DNA of 64,000 nucleotides from positions 1-64,000 of the forward strand of contig JAPYSU010000001.1 in NCBI GenBank assembly GCA_029936425.1, written 5' to 3'. Below the pieces are notes generated by a model. The model had not been told where the DNA came from. It did no database searches and saw only the letters and a program-made list of their open reading frames with translations. Shown here piece after piece: positions 57,948 through 64,000 of this stretch. The first letter of the stretch is position 1; the number at the start of each line of letters is the position of its first letter. Origin of the DNA: Litorimonas sp. (GTDB lineage Bacteria; Pseudomonadota; Alphaproteobacteria; Caulobacterales; Maricaulaceae). The translations under genes and the position numbers were made by a program.

Positions 57948-59319
57948 CCGTTAATCCTTCTACCAGGAGGCTCGGCGCATTGGTTGCGCCGTCAAATTTA
58001 ATATCATTGGCCGGTATCATGGTCTTGAAAACTTCATTTAAATTTCCCGCGATTGTAATCTCGGAGACGGGAAAAGCCCGTTGTCCATTTTCGATTTTAA
58101 CCCCGGCAACGCCGACCGAATAATCCCCGGTGTTGGAATTCAGGGAAGGCCCGAACATTTCCGTAATTAAAAGACCTTCGCCCATGTCCTGCATAAGGTC
58201 TTCCGGCGTTTTCTGTCCGGGCGCAAGATAGCTATTGGTCGCGCTGATACCCGGAGGCGACCCGATACCGCGCGTGGCATGGGCGGTCGTTTCCAAACCT
58301 AATTGCTGCGCGGCGGACAGATTGAGAAGCCACGTCTGTAAAATCCCGTTTTCTATCAAATTCCGCTTTTGCACAGGAAGTCCTTCGCCGTCCCAGGGCC
58401 GGGAGCCTTGGCCGCGAATAATCAATGGGTCATCAATAATTTGAATCTGATCCCCGAAAACACTCTCTCCCATACGATCTTTCAGAAACGACACGCCGCG
58501 CGCAATCGCGCTGCCATTAATCGCGCCGAGAAAAGCAGAAATCAGAGAGCCCGCCAAACGTTCTTCGAATATGACAGGGAGTTGGGCGGATTTTATCTTA
58601 CGGCTGCCGAGACGGGCGATAACCCGCTCGCCCGCGCCCTTGCCGATGTCGGACGGCGCGCGTAAATCTTCGAGCCAGCGCGTGCCGTCATAGTCAAAAT
58701 CCCGTTCCATGGAACCGTTTTTTCCGGCTATCGCGCTGACGGACAGGCCGTGGCGGGAAGACTGCCAGCCGGATCCGAATCCTTCAGATGTCGCGAAATA
58801 AATGGCGGAACTGGCCCAGCTTGCGCTCGCGCCCTCGGCCTGGGTGACGCCTTTTACAGACAAAGCGGCGTCTTCGACTTCGAGCGCGCGGGTTTTCAAA
58901 ATTTCAGGGGTGCGGAGGGTCGGATCAAAAAGCTGGAGGTCTGGTTCGGCTTTGGGGTCGGCGAGTAAGGTCTTGCTCGCCAGACCGCAATAAGGATCCC
59001 GCGGCGCGAGCCTGGCCATCGCCACAGCGCGTTCGGCCAACATTTTGAGCGACATATCCGACATGTCCGAGCTGGAGACACAGGCCTGACGCCCGTCAAT
59101 AATGACGCGGAGGCCGACATCGCGGCCTTCACTGCTGTCTACATCTTCCAGCTCTCTTTCGCGTACAGCGACAGAAAGTGACCGGCCATGGGTTGCGACG
59201 GCGTCGCATTGCTCTGCCCCGGCCTGTTTGGCATAGGACAGGAGCGCGTCCAGTGTCGGGGCAAGTCCTTCGACGCTGATAGGAGCTTCGGAAACGGTTT
59301 TGGGTGAGGGTGTCTTCAT
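57934..59319 (-). CDS. pmbA: TldE/PmbA metalloprotease-family protein
   Basis: A 461-residue PmbA (TldE) protein, partner of TldD in a protease that matures peptides such as microcin B17 and affects CcdA stability. Recognised by RELEDVDSSEGRDVGLRVIIDG, GLETTAHATRGIG-type C-terminal stretch and the final IAGNLNEVFKTMIPANDI. No tldD is in the window. The subunit itself lacks the TldD zinc motif. Upstream of cysQ on the same strand, as in many alphaproteobacteria. Confidence 0.92.
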   Translation of the reverse strand: MKTPSPKTVSEAPISVEGLAPTLDALLSYAKQAGAEQCDAVATHGRSLSVAVRERELEDVDSSEGRDVGLRVIIDGRQACVSSSDMSDMSLKMLAERAVAMARLAPRDPYCGLASKTLLADPKAEPDLQLFDPTLRTPEILKTRALEVEDAALSVKGVTQAEGASASWASSAIYFATSEGFGSGWQSSRHGLSVSAIAGKNGSMERDFDYDGTRWLEDLRAPSDIGKGAGERVIARLGSRKIKSAQLPVIFEERLAGSLISAFLGAINGSAIARGVSFLKDRMGESVFGDQIQIIDDPLIIRGQGSRPWDGEGLPVQKRNLIENGILQTWLLNLSAAQQLGLETTAHATRGIGSPPGISATNSYLAPGQKTPEDLMQDMGEGLLITEMFGPSLNSNTGDYSVGVAGVKIENGQRAFPVSEITIAGNLNEVFKTMIPANDIKFDGATNAPSLLVEGLTVAGA

Positions 59320-59393
59320 CCGGGCCTGTTATCAGGTCTTAGGAAAAGTAACACCTTCTAAGTGCAAGGGAAGGCAGTTTGAGCTCACCTGCC

Positions 59394-59798
59394 TTAAATA
59401 TAATCAGATGTGAAAATGAAATAAAGAAGACACAAGGCTGTGCCGACATAGGTGAGCAGGGTCAGGATAGCCCCGACGCCGCGGCCCCGACCCGTTGCCC
59501 CTGGCTGCGCCATGCCATGCGCGTGGAATAATCGTCCTATAAGAAAGGCCGCCCCGAACAAATGAAGCAAAAGCGCCGGAGCGTTCAGCATGGCAAGCGC
59601 CAATAATCCGAGGAGGGCCAAGGGCGCTGTTTCGATGTAATTTCCATGAGCCCTTATTCGGGCATTTAGAAGCGCATTTCCCCCGTCCCCGAGGCTGACC
59701 TTTTCTTTCATTCGGATTTGTCCGACGCGAAACATCAAAACCGGCGCCAGAATAAGATGAAGCGCAATATAAAGCGCTACGATTTGAAACAGTGTCAT
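59394..59798 (-). CDS. MAPEG family membrane protein
   Basis: A 134-residue protein with four hydrophobic segments (about residues 4-22, 52-70, 75-92, 108-130). RIRAHGNYIETAPLALLGLLALAM and AAFLIGRLFHAHGM are diagnostic for the MAPEG family (membrane-associated eicosanoid and glutathione metabolism). Bacterial members may have glutathione transferase activity; the substrate is unknown. It lies 30 bp downstream of the DsbA-like gene on the same strand. Confidence 0.9.
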   Translation of the reverse strand: MTLFQIVALYIALHLILAPVLMFRVGQIRMKEKVSLGDGGNALLNARIRAHGNYIETAPLALLGLLALAMLNAPALLLHLFGAAFLIGRLFHAHGMAQPGATGRGRGVGAILTLLTYVGTALCLLYFIFTSDYI

Positions 59799-59828
59799 GA
59801 AATTCCCCTAAATTCAGATTGATGAAGT

Positions 59829-60527
59829 CTATTCCTCTACGCCTATTTCGGCCGCTTTTTTCATTGCGTCCAGATGCACGTCGGGATCTTGTGCGCCTTG
59901 GACGGCGAATTGTCCATTATAGATAAAGGTCGGAACGCCCGAAATGCCCAAGCCGCGGAAAAACATAATCTCTTCCTGTACGGCTTTGACGTCCTGTTCG
60001 CCTTCTAAAAGGGTTTGCGTGAGATCCGTATCCAGCCCAACTTCTCCGGCGATGCGAGTTAATACAGAGATATCGTCAATATCTTCGCCTTCAGTGAAGA
60101 AAGCTTCGAAAAGCTTTTCAGATGTTTCCGTTCCGGCGTCTTCATTGTTCTGAGCCCATTTGATGAGTCTATGGGCATTAAGTGTATTAGGCCGTCTGGA
60201 AATGTTGTCGAACTTGAAGTCAATTCCTACAGAGGGACCTTTTTCTTCCAGCATGTCCCGCATGGCCTTGAACTTGTCATTCGGGCCATCGCCAAATTTG
60301 TTTTTCATATAGGCTTTATAGTCTGCGCCTTCTATCGGCACGGTTGGGTCGAGCATGTAAGGCCGCCAGCTTAATTGAACGGGAGAGCCAAATTGCTTTC
60401 GGGCTTTGTCAAAAAGGCGGTAGCCAAGCCAGCACCAGGGGCAGACCACATCAGAGACGATGTCCACTTGGACGGCTTGGTTGGCGTTTTGTCTGGACTT
60501 TTTCTTTGCGGATTTTTTCTTTGCCAT
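59829..60527 (-). CDS. DsbA-family (FrnE-like) thiol oxidoreductase
   Basis: A 232-residue protein with a basic N-terminal tail (MAKKKSAKKKSRQNANQ) and a DsbA fold: VDIVSDVVCPWCWLGYRLF with active-site CPWC near residues 29-32, and the late GISGVPTFIYNGQFAVQGAQ with the cis-Pro. This is the FrnE/2-hydroxychromene-isomerase branch, which acts in the cytoplasm. No signal peptide. Operon with the MAPEG gene downstream is likely. Confidence 0.9.
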   Translation of the reverse strand: MAKKKSAKKKSRQNANQAVQVDIVSDVVCPWCWLGYRLFDKARKQFGSPVQLSWRPYMLDPTVPIEGADYKAYMKNKFGDGPNDKFKAMRDMLEEKGPSVGIDFKFDNISRRPNTLNAHRLIKWAQNNEDAGTETSEKLFEAFFTEGEDIDDISVLTRIAGEVGLDTDLTQTLLEGEQDVKAVQEEIMFFRGLGISGVPTFIYNGQFAVQGAQDPDVHLDAMKKAAEIGVEE

Positions 60528-60593
60528 ATCCGCTCATACCCTGCTCGGCCAAGAGAATCCATGCGTTTAAATGAATGCGGTATAGTCGCCTGT

Positions 60594-61142
60594 TTAGGCT
60601 TCAGGTTTTGGCGTGTAATAAGCCGCCGCTGTCTGGCATCGATAGGTAAAATCAGGACCATCCATCAAATCACGGGTCATCCGATCCAGATCGGCTAATT
60701 CCGCAACCGAATATCCTTTTTTGTAAAGCTCGGCTTTTGGCTCTTCCCGATTTAGGTTTTCATCGGTAGAGTCCGGGTCAGACTCCAGCGCAAAAATAAG
60801 CGCTGCGGCATCATAATCGCGAACCGAGAGTTCGTATTTCAAAATTTGCGTGGCGCAGAGACATTCTTCTTTATCATAGCCGCCCTCGACGCAATTATTC
60901 GTCAACGTGCGGTCACTTTCCTGAGTGACAAGATCGCGCGCGGGCGTGATGGCCGTTGCAGCTAAAACTGCCGCGGAGCTCTCTTTGGGGAGGATGTAGG
61001 TTTTGGAGTCTATTTCCGCCGAATCCGCTTTCATTGGAGCTGGCTTGAGCTGAGCATTTGCGCCTATTGCGGTCACGATACCGAGTGACAAACAGAAAGC
61101 CATTCCCATTCTTGATAACAGATTGTGATTTGAATGTGTCAC
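60594..61142 (-). CDS. Hypothetical secreted protein
   Basis: I take the GTG at 61142, because AGAGGAG lies seven bases upstream; the frame continues further but without support. The 182-residue product begins with a signal peptide (hydrophobic AFCLSLGIVTAIGANA). Mature residues include three clustered Cys (NCVEGGYDKEECLC) and a fourth near the end (TYRCQTAAAYY), with a helical central region. I do not recognise the family. It is followed by the DsbA-like gene on the same strand. Confidence 0.7.
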   Translation of the reverse strand: MTHSNHNLLSRMGMAFCLSLGIVTAIGANAQLKPAPMKADSAEIDSKTYILPKESSAAVLAATAITPARDLVTQESDRTLTNNCVEGGYDKEECLCATQILKYELSVRDYDAAALIFALESDPDSTDENLNREEPKAELYKKGYSVAELADLDRMTRDLMDGPDFTYRCQTAAAYYTPKPEA

Positions 61143-61287
61143 TGAATGGCTCCTCTCATTAAATTGACGTTTGTTCAGAAAATAAACGACTGGTTGAGTT
61201 GTCTGGTTCCCTCGCGCTGCCAATTTAATCTTTAGAGCCGCTGATTATGGCCTTTCTAAGGTGAGCTTTGGACTATTTTAAAATAAA

Positions 61288-61728
61288 CTAAGATAACTTT
61301 GACTGATTGGGCGCAAGCCGCAGGAATTTGAAGACAGCCTCTATTTCCGCGTCATCAAGTCCTTTGGTCAGTTGCGTATTGAAATCCCGAAAATCATTCA
61401 TGACCTCCTCACGCTTGGACCAGCCCTGAGCCGTAAGCGCCACCGTCTTGACCCGGCGATCGCCATAGGACGGACGGCGCTCCACCAATCCGGCGCTTTC
61501 CATCCGTTCGACCAGACCGGAAATCGCCGCATTATTGCGACCTGTGCCTTCGGCCAGATCGCTCATCCGGCAATTATCATTATAGCCGAGAAAGACGAGC
61601 ACGAGCGCCTGAGACCGGCCCAAAGCCGACCCTTTCGCCAGGACGGCATCGGCCTGTTGAGACAAACGCGTATGAACCCGGTCAAGAACAAAGAATAATC
61701 GGCGGTCAACTGTGCGGGCAATGGCCAT
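61288..61728 (-). CDS. MarR family transcriptional regulator
   Basis: A 146-residue winged-helix regulator. LGRSQALVLVFLGYNDNCRMSDLAEGTGRNNAAISGLVERMESAG (given as the region of about residues 36-80) shows the MarR recognition helix, followed by the wing SYGDRRVKTVALT. Divergent from the ZIP transporter gene; a palindrome between them is a candidate operator. The ligand is unknown. Confidence 0.9.
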   Translation of the reverse strand: MAIARTVDRRLFFVLDRVHTRLSQQADAVLAKGSALGRSQALVLVFLGYNDNCRMSDLAEGTGRNNAAISGLVERMESAGLVERRPSYGDRRVKTVALTAQGWSKREEVMNDFRDFNTQLTKGLDDAEIEAVFKFLRLAPNQSKLS

Positions 61729-61753
61729 ATTGTGAATGTCCTTAACAGGAAAA

Positions 61754-61769
61754 GTCTGTAAAGTCAGAC
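61754..61769. promoter_or_regulatory. Palindrome between marR and the ZIP gene
   Basis: GTCTG-TAAAGT-CAGAC is an inverted repeat in the 90-bp divergent promoter region. MarR proteins bind such sites; control of the transporter gene by the adjacent MarR is inferred. Confidence 0.45.
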
Positions 61770-61818
61770 AGGTGGGAATAGTTCGAAGAGATTAGAGGAC
61801 ATAAGAAGAGCGGTCAAA

Positions 61819-62541
61819 ATGGAAACAGATTTTATCCTTAGCGCTATTCTTCTCTCCGGACTGGCCGGATTGGCCGCGACGCTCGGCGCAATTATCGGAT
61901 GGCTGAATAAAGAGCGAATCGAATTTATAGGCGCGCCCCTGCGTCACGGGATAATTGCCTTTGGGGGCGGCGCTTTGATCGGGGCCATTGGATTGGTTCT
62001 TGTGCCTCACGGCGTAGAGTCCCAACCGCTCTGGCTCGCGACCGCAACGTTTCTGATTGGCGGCCTTGTTTTTATGGGGCTTTCCTGGTGGCTGAAAAAA
62101 CGCAATACGCCGATCGGTCAATTGCTGGCTTTGATGCTCGACTTTGTGCCGGAAGCAATCGTCCTCGGGGCTGTCATCTCTATGGAGTTTGAGCAGGCCG
62201 TCTTTTTGGCGGTTATAATTGGAGCTCAAAACTTGCCCGAAGGATTCAACGCGTTTCGCGACATGCAAATGGGCAGTAAAAAGGCCGGAAAATTGGCCGT
62301 GCCCCTGATGGCACTCTCCCCCTTTGTCGGAATGGCGGCGGCCATGCTTGGGTTGTTCGTCTATGAATCCAATGACCTGTCTCTCGGAATGATAACGACC
62401 TTTTGTGCGGGCGGAATTCTCTATCTGGTCTTTGAAGATATTATACCGGAAAGCCATGATGAGGATTGTGGTCTTTTCCCGGCCTATGGCGGCTTGCTAG
62501 GCTTTGCAGTGGGACTGATTGGCTACGGCCTTGTGGGGTAG
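61819..62541 (+). CDS. ZIP-family metal transporter
   Basis: A 240-residue membrane protein with about eight hydrophobic segments. LDFVPEAIVLGAVI near residue 110 and GAQNLPEGFNAFRDM near residue 135 correspond to the metal-binding helices IV and V of ZIP transporters (HxxPEG-type; Asn replaces His). Zinc or another divalent cation import is expected from the family. MarR is divergent next to it and may regulate it. Confidence 0.85.
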   Translation: METDFILSAILLSGLAGLAATLGAIIGWLNKERIEFIGAPLRHGIIAFGGGALIGAIGLVLVPHGVESQPLWLATATFLIGGLVFMGLSWWLKKRNTPIGQLLALMLDFVPEAIVLGAVISMEFEQAVFLAVIIGAQNLPEGFNAFRDMQMGSKKAGKLAVPLMALSPFVGMAAAMLGLFVYESNDLSLGMITTFCAGGILYLVFEDIIPESHDEDCGLFPAYGGLLGFAVGLIGYGLVG

Positions 62542-62607
62542 GTAAAAGAAAAGCCTCTTCACAGTCTGAAGTGGTCCGTCTGTCACAGACAGACACGCAA
62601 AAAGAAA

Positions 62608-62632
62608 AGCCCCTTCACAGTATGAAGGGGCT
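62608..62632 (-). terminator. Strong intrinsic terminator
   Basis: AGCCCCTTCA (62608-62617), loop CAGTA, TGAAGGGGCT (62623-62632). The minus strand continues with TTTTCTTTTT, the plus strand with CTCTTTTG. An imperfect copy of the same hairpin with flanks is at 62544-62573. It serves the convergent ZIP gene and a minus-strand transcript coming from 62.9 kb. Confidence 0.85.
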
Positions 62633-62708
62633 CTCTTTTGAAGTTTGGGTCTCACCGGACGCCATGCCGGTTTCATTAATAGATAGCTTAATTACCCAGA
62701 TTTCGCTT

Positions 62709-62780
62709 TTACGAAAGGGCTGATCTAACAGCTTCGGGCAGACCCCTCAAAATAGATAAACAAATCACACCTCCTTTCAT
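62709..62780 (-). other. Candidate mini reading frame behind a perfect ribosome binding site
   Basis: AAGGAGG (minus strand, 62776-62770) is embedded in a short coding region. An ATG at 62780 would give 23 codons (MKGGVICLSILRGLPEAVRS, then ALS). A TTG at 62763, six bases after the Shine-Dalgarno, would give 12 codons (MFIYFEGSARSC). A strong terminator follows about 75 nt downstream. I cannot decide which, if either, is translated. Confidence 0.35.
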
Positions 62781-62937
62781 AAACGCGGCTCCACCATGGA
62801 ACGGCAATCGATAACTTATACCTACGCACGAAAAGTGATTTGGCAAGTATGAAATTTCATGAAATTTGGTTGGGGTTTAAGGCAATATTAACCATAATTT
62901 TATAAGTGGCGGCTTCGATTTGGAGTTGGAATCACCT

Positions 62938-63516
62938 TTAGCGCGCATTCGGTCCTATTCCGCAAGCTCCGCCAAAGTTTATGAAGTGCTCATTCGGTTC
63001 AGGAAGACTGAGTTCCACCTTGGATATCCCGCTGACTTTGAGATCTACTTTATCACCGCGTATTGCCGCATTGTATAGTCGCAGGGAATCTGATTTTTTT
63101 GAAGATAGAATAATTTTCAGTTTAGGGACATATGTCCATTTTCCGTCCGCTACTTTTTCTTCGTTAACATAAAAATCCACTTCCCGAGCATGCGCGCGTC
63201 GGGATGTCTTTGAACCTGTGACAATACCTTCGAAATCAGTTGGTTTCACTTCTACAGTGGCCCGAAATTTATTCATTACGCAGGTTAAGGCGGTGTCTCC
63301 CACCTTATCTGAAACGACATAAATGGTTTCACCGGGAAAGGCCTTATTCTGCATGTCTGGTTTAACAGGAAACCCGCTAAAGGTCATTGTGAAGAAATAG
63401 CTCTGCCAATTTAAGGGGGTAGAGACGTTTGAATTCGCATTTTGGGCTGATGCTGATAATGCGAAGAAACTCGCCAAAAACCACATGACCAATAATTTTG
63501 ACAGACGATAAAACAT
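62938..63516 (-). CDS. Hypothetical secreted protein under a hairpin-blocked ribosome binding site
   Basis: A 192-residue protein from ATG 63516. A signal peptide (MFYRLSKLLVMWFLASFFAL, cleavage near SASA-QNA) precedes a beta-rich domain: KFRATVEVKP, VDFYVNEEKV, and a C-terminal HFINFGGACGIGPNAR with paired Cys to the earlier TCVMNK. I do not recognise the family. The AGGAG ribosome binding site lies in the 3' arm of a perfect 14-bp hairpin immediately upstream of the start codon, which suggests translational control. msrB is upstream on the same strand, about 70 bp away. Confidence 0.7.
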   Translation of the reverse strand: MFYRLSKLLVMWFLASFFALSASAQNANSNVSTPLNWQSYFFTMTFSGFPVKPDMQNKAFPGETIYVVSDKVGDTALTCVMNKFRATVEVKPTDFEGIVTGSKTSRRAHAREVDFYVNEEKVADGKWTYVPKLKIILSSKKSDSLRLYNAAIRGDKVDLKVSGISKVELSLPEPNEHFINFGGACGIGPNAR

Positions 63517-63517
63517 A

Positions 63518-63551
63518 ATTTCTCCTATATGCATTCACATATAGGAGAAAT
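63518..63551 (-). promoter_or_regulatory. Perfect 14-bp hairpin sequestering a Shine-Dalgarno
   Basis: On the minus strand ATTTCTCCTATATG, loop TGAATG, CATATAGGAGAAAT, then TATG. The AGGAG ribosome binding site of the following gene is in the 3' arm, five bases before its ATG. No T tract follows, so it is not a terminator. It could be an RNA thermometer or a regulated translation switch. Confidence 0.75.
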
Positions 63552-63586
63552 AAAAAGACTCAACTCTAAATAACTATAGCGTTAAT

Positions 63587-63988
63587 TTATGCCTTTTCGA
63601 CGTAATCCAGTGCCAGGCCATTATTGCAATAACGCAGACCTGTTGGCTCTGGGCCGTCTTTGAAGACGTGGCCTTGATGACCGCCGCAGCGGGCGCAATG
63701 ATACTCCGTGCGGGGGAAGACCAGTTTAAAGTCTTTTTTAGTTTCTACCGCGCCGTCAATATGAGTGTAGAAACTTGGCCAGCCTGTGCCGGAATCAAAT
63801 TTTGTTTCATATTCAAATAGCGGCAAGGCGCACCCTGCGCAAACGAATGTACCGCCCGGGGCAACATCATTGAACTCGTGTGAAAAGGATCTCTCAGTCC
63901 CTTCCTTTCGAAGAATGTCAAATTCCTCGGCGGTCAGCCGATCTTTCCATTCTGACTCGGACAGATTAGCCCATTTTTCATTACTCAT
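63587..63988 (-). CDS. msrB: Peptide-methionine (R)-S-oxide reductase
   Basis: MsrB reduces the R epimer of methionine sulfoxide. The 133-residue protein has both zinc CxxC pairs (CAGC and CARC), GTGWPSFYTHIDGAV, and the catalytic region LRYCNNGLALDY where the second residue pair departs from the usual YCVNSASL but Cys is retained. No signal peptide, so cytosolic. It complements the periplasmic lipoprotein MsrA encoded at 40.7 kb. ATG 63988 starts close to the window edge. Confidence 0.95.
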   Translation of the reverse strand: MSNEKWANLSESEWKDRLTAEEFDILRKEGTERSFSHEFNDVAPGGTFVCAGCALPLFEYETKFDSGTGWPSFYTHIDGAVETKKDFKLVFPRTEYHCARCGGHQGHVFKDGPEPTGLRYCNNGLALDYVEKA

Positions 63989-64000
63989 ATTTGCCTCCGT

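Noticed and set aside
62466..62723. 85-codon plus-strand frame over the end of the ZIP gene and terminator region
   Set aside because: It reads through the ZIP gene end in another frame and through both arms of a terminator.

Overview
The window is about 64 kb of chromosome from an alphaproteobacterium. Supporting evidence: the order secA, parvulin-type lipoprotein, argJ, mutT; comF, glutaredoxin, nitrilase, DUF1178 in a row; ubiG near lysC; a pmbA, cysQ, DUF4170 neighbourhood; and NDUFA9-like, DUF983 and MetX-type genes. Base composition by eye is moderate (around half GC). A marine Hyphomonadaceae/Maricaulales-type organism is my inference, not proven. I see no phage, insertion sequence, CRISPR array or rRNA operon, and one tRNA (Leu, anticodon CAA).

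Layout. 1-2.3 kb: AT-rich accessory stretch with a nested palindrome, a peptidase-MA-like zinc protease and two unknown genes. 2.3-13.2 kb: housekeeping block (secA, PpiC-like lipoprotein, argJ, mutT), a ParDE toxin-antitoxin pair, a methyltransferase divergent from comF-grx-nit-DUF1178, and an orphan ParB-like gene behind an AT-rich spacer with an 18-bp palindrome. 13.4-22 kb: ubiG, a serine hydrolase lipoprotein, an M50-like membrane protease, lysC, RidA/DUF1801, nitroreductase, a metallo-beta-lactamase-fold hydrolase and a lipoprotein. 22-35 kb: one minus-strand supercluster for branched-chain amino acids, read ilvD-ilvC-ilvB-(four small membrane proteins)-ilvM-like-leuA-leuC-leuD-leuB-ilvA. 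35-37.5 kb: a methionine pair (metX then a cystathionine synthase/lyase) behind a SAM-I riboswitch. 38-49 kb: LysR regulator, ubiE, envelope lipoproteins including MsrA and an MliC-type lysozyme inhibitor, a GT39 glycosyltransferase, murI, YqaA, tRNA-Leu, putA, DUF5710 and creA. 49-64 kb: dapD, YaiI, a gene-poor gap that ends in a strong terminator, sirtuin / tyrosine phosphatase, NDUFA9-like, a methyltransferase-fold lipoprotein, an MsbA-like ABC exporter, CysQ-DUF4170, PmbA, MAPEG, a DsbA-like protein, MarR with a ZIP transporter, a secreted protein under a hairpin that hides its ribosome binding site, and msrB.

Most striking result. Upstream of ilvD on the minus strand lies a 47-codon reading frame in which 11 of 12 consecutive codons are Leu, Val or Ile, followed 24 nt later by a textbook intrinsic terminator. 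The last codons of the leader contain GAGCGGG, the exact complement of the terminator's 5' arm, so terminator and antiterminator are mutually exclusive. This is the layout of a ribosome-mediated transcription attenuator, here heading a cluster that encodes nearly the entire Ile/Val/Leu pathway except the transaminase. Other regulatory RNA signals are the SAM-I riboswitch before metX, a 14-bp perfect hairpin that buries the Shine-Dalgarno of the secreted protein gene at 63.5 kb, and two gene-poor regions (51.3-51.84 kb and 62.6-62.9 kb) with hairpins and strong terminators. The leu gene junctions each carry a copy of a GC-rich palindromic repeat cassette of 130-140 bp.
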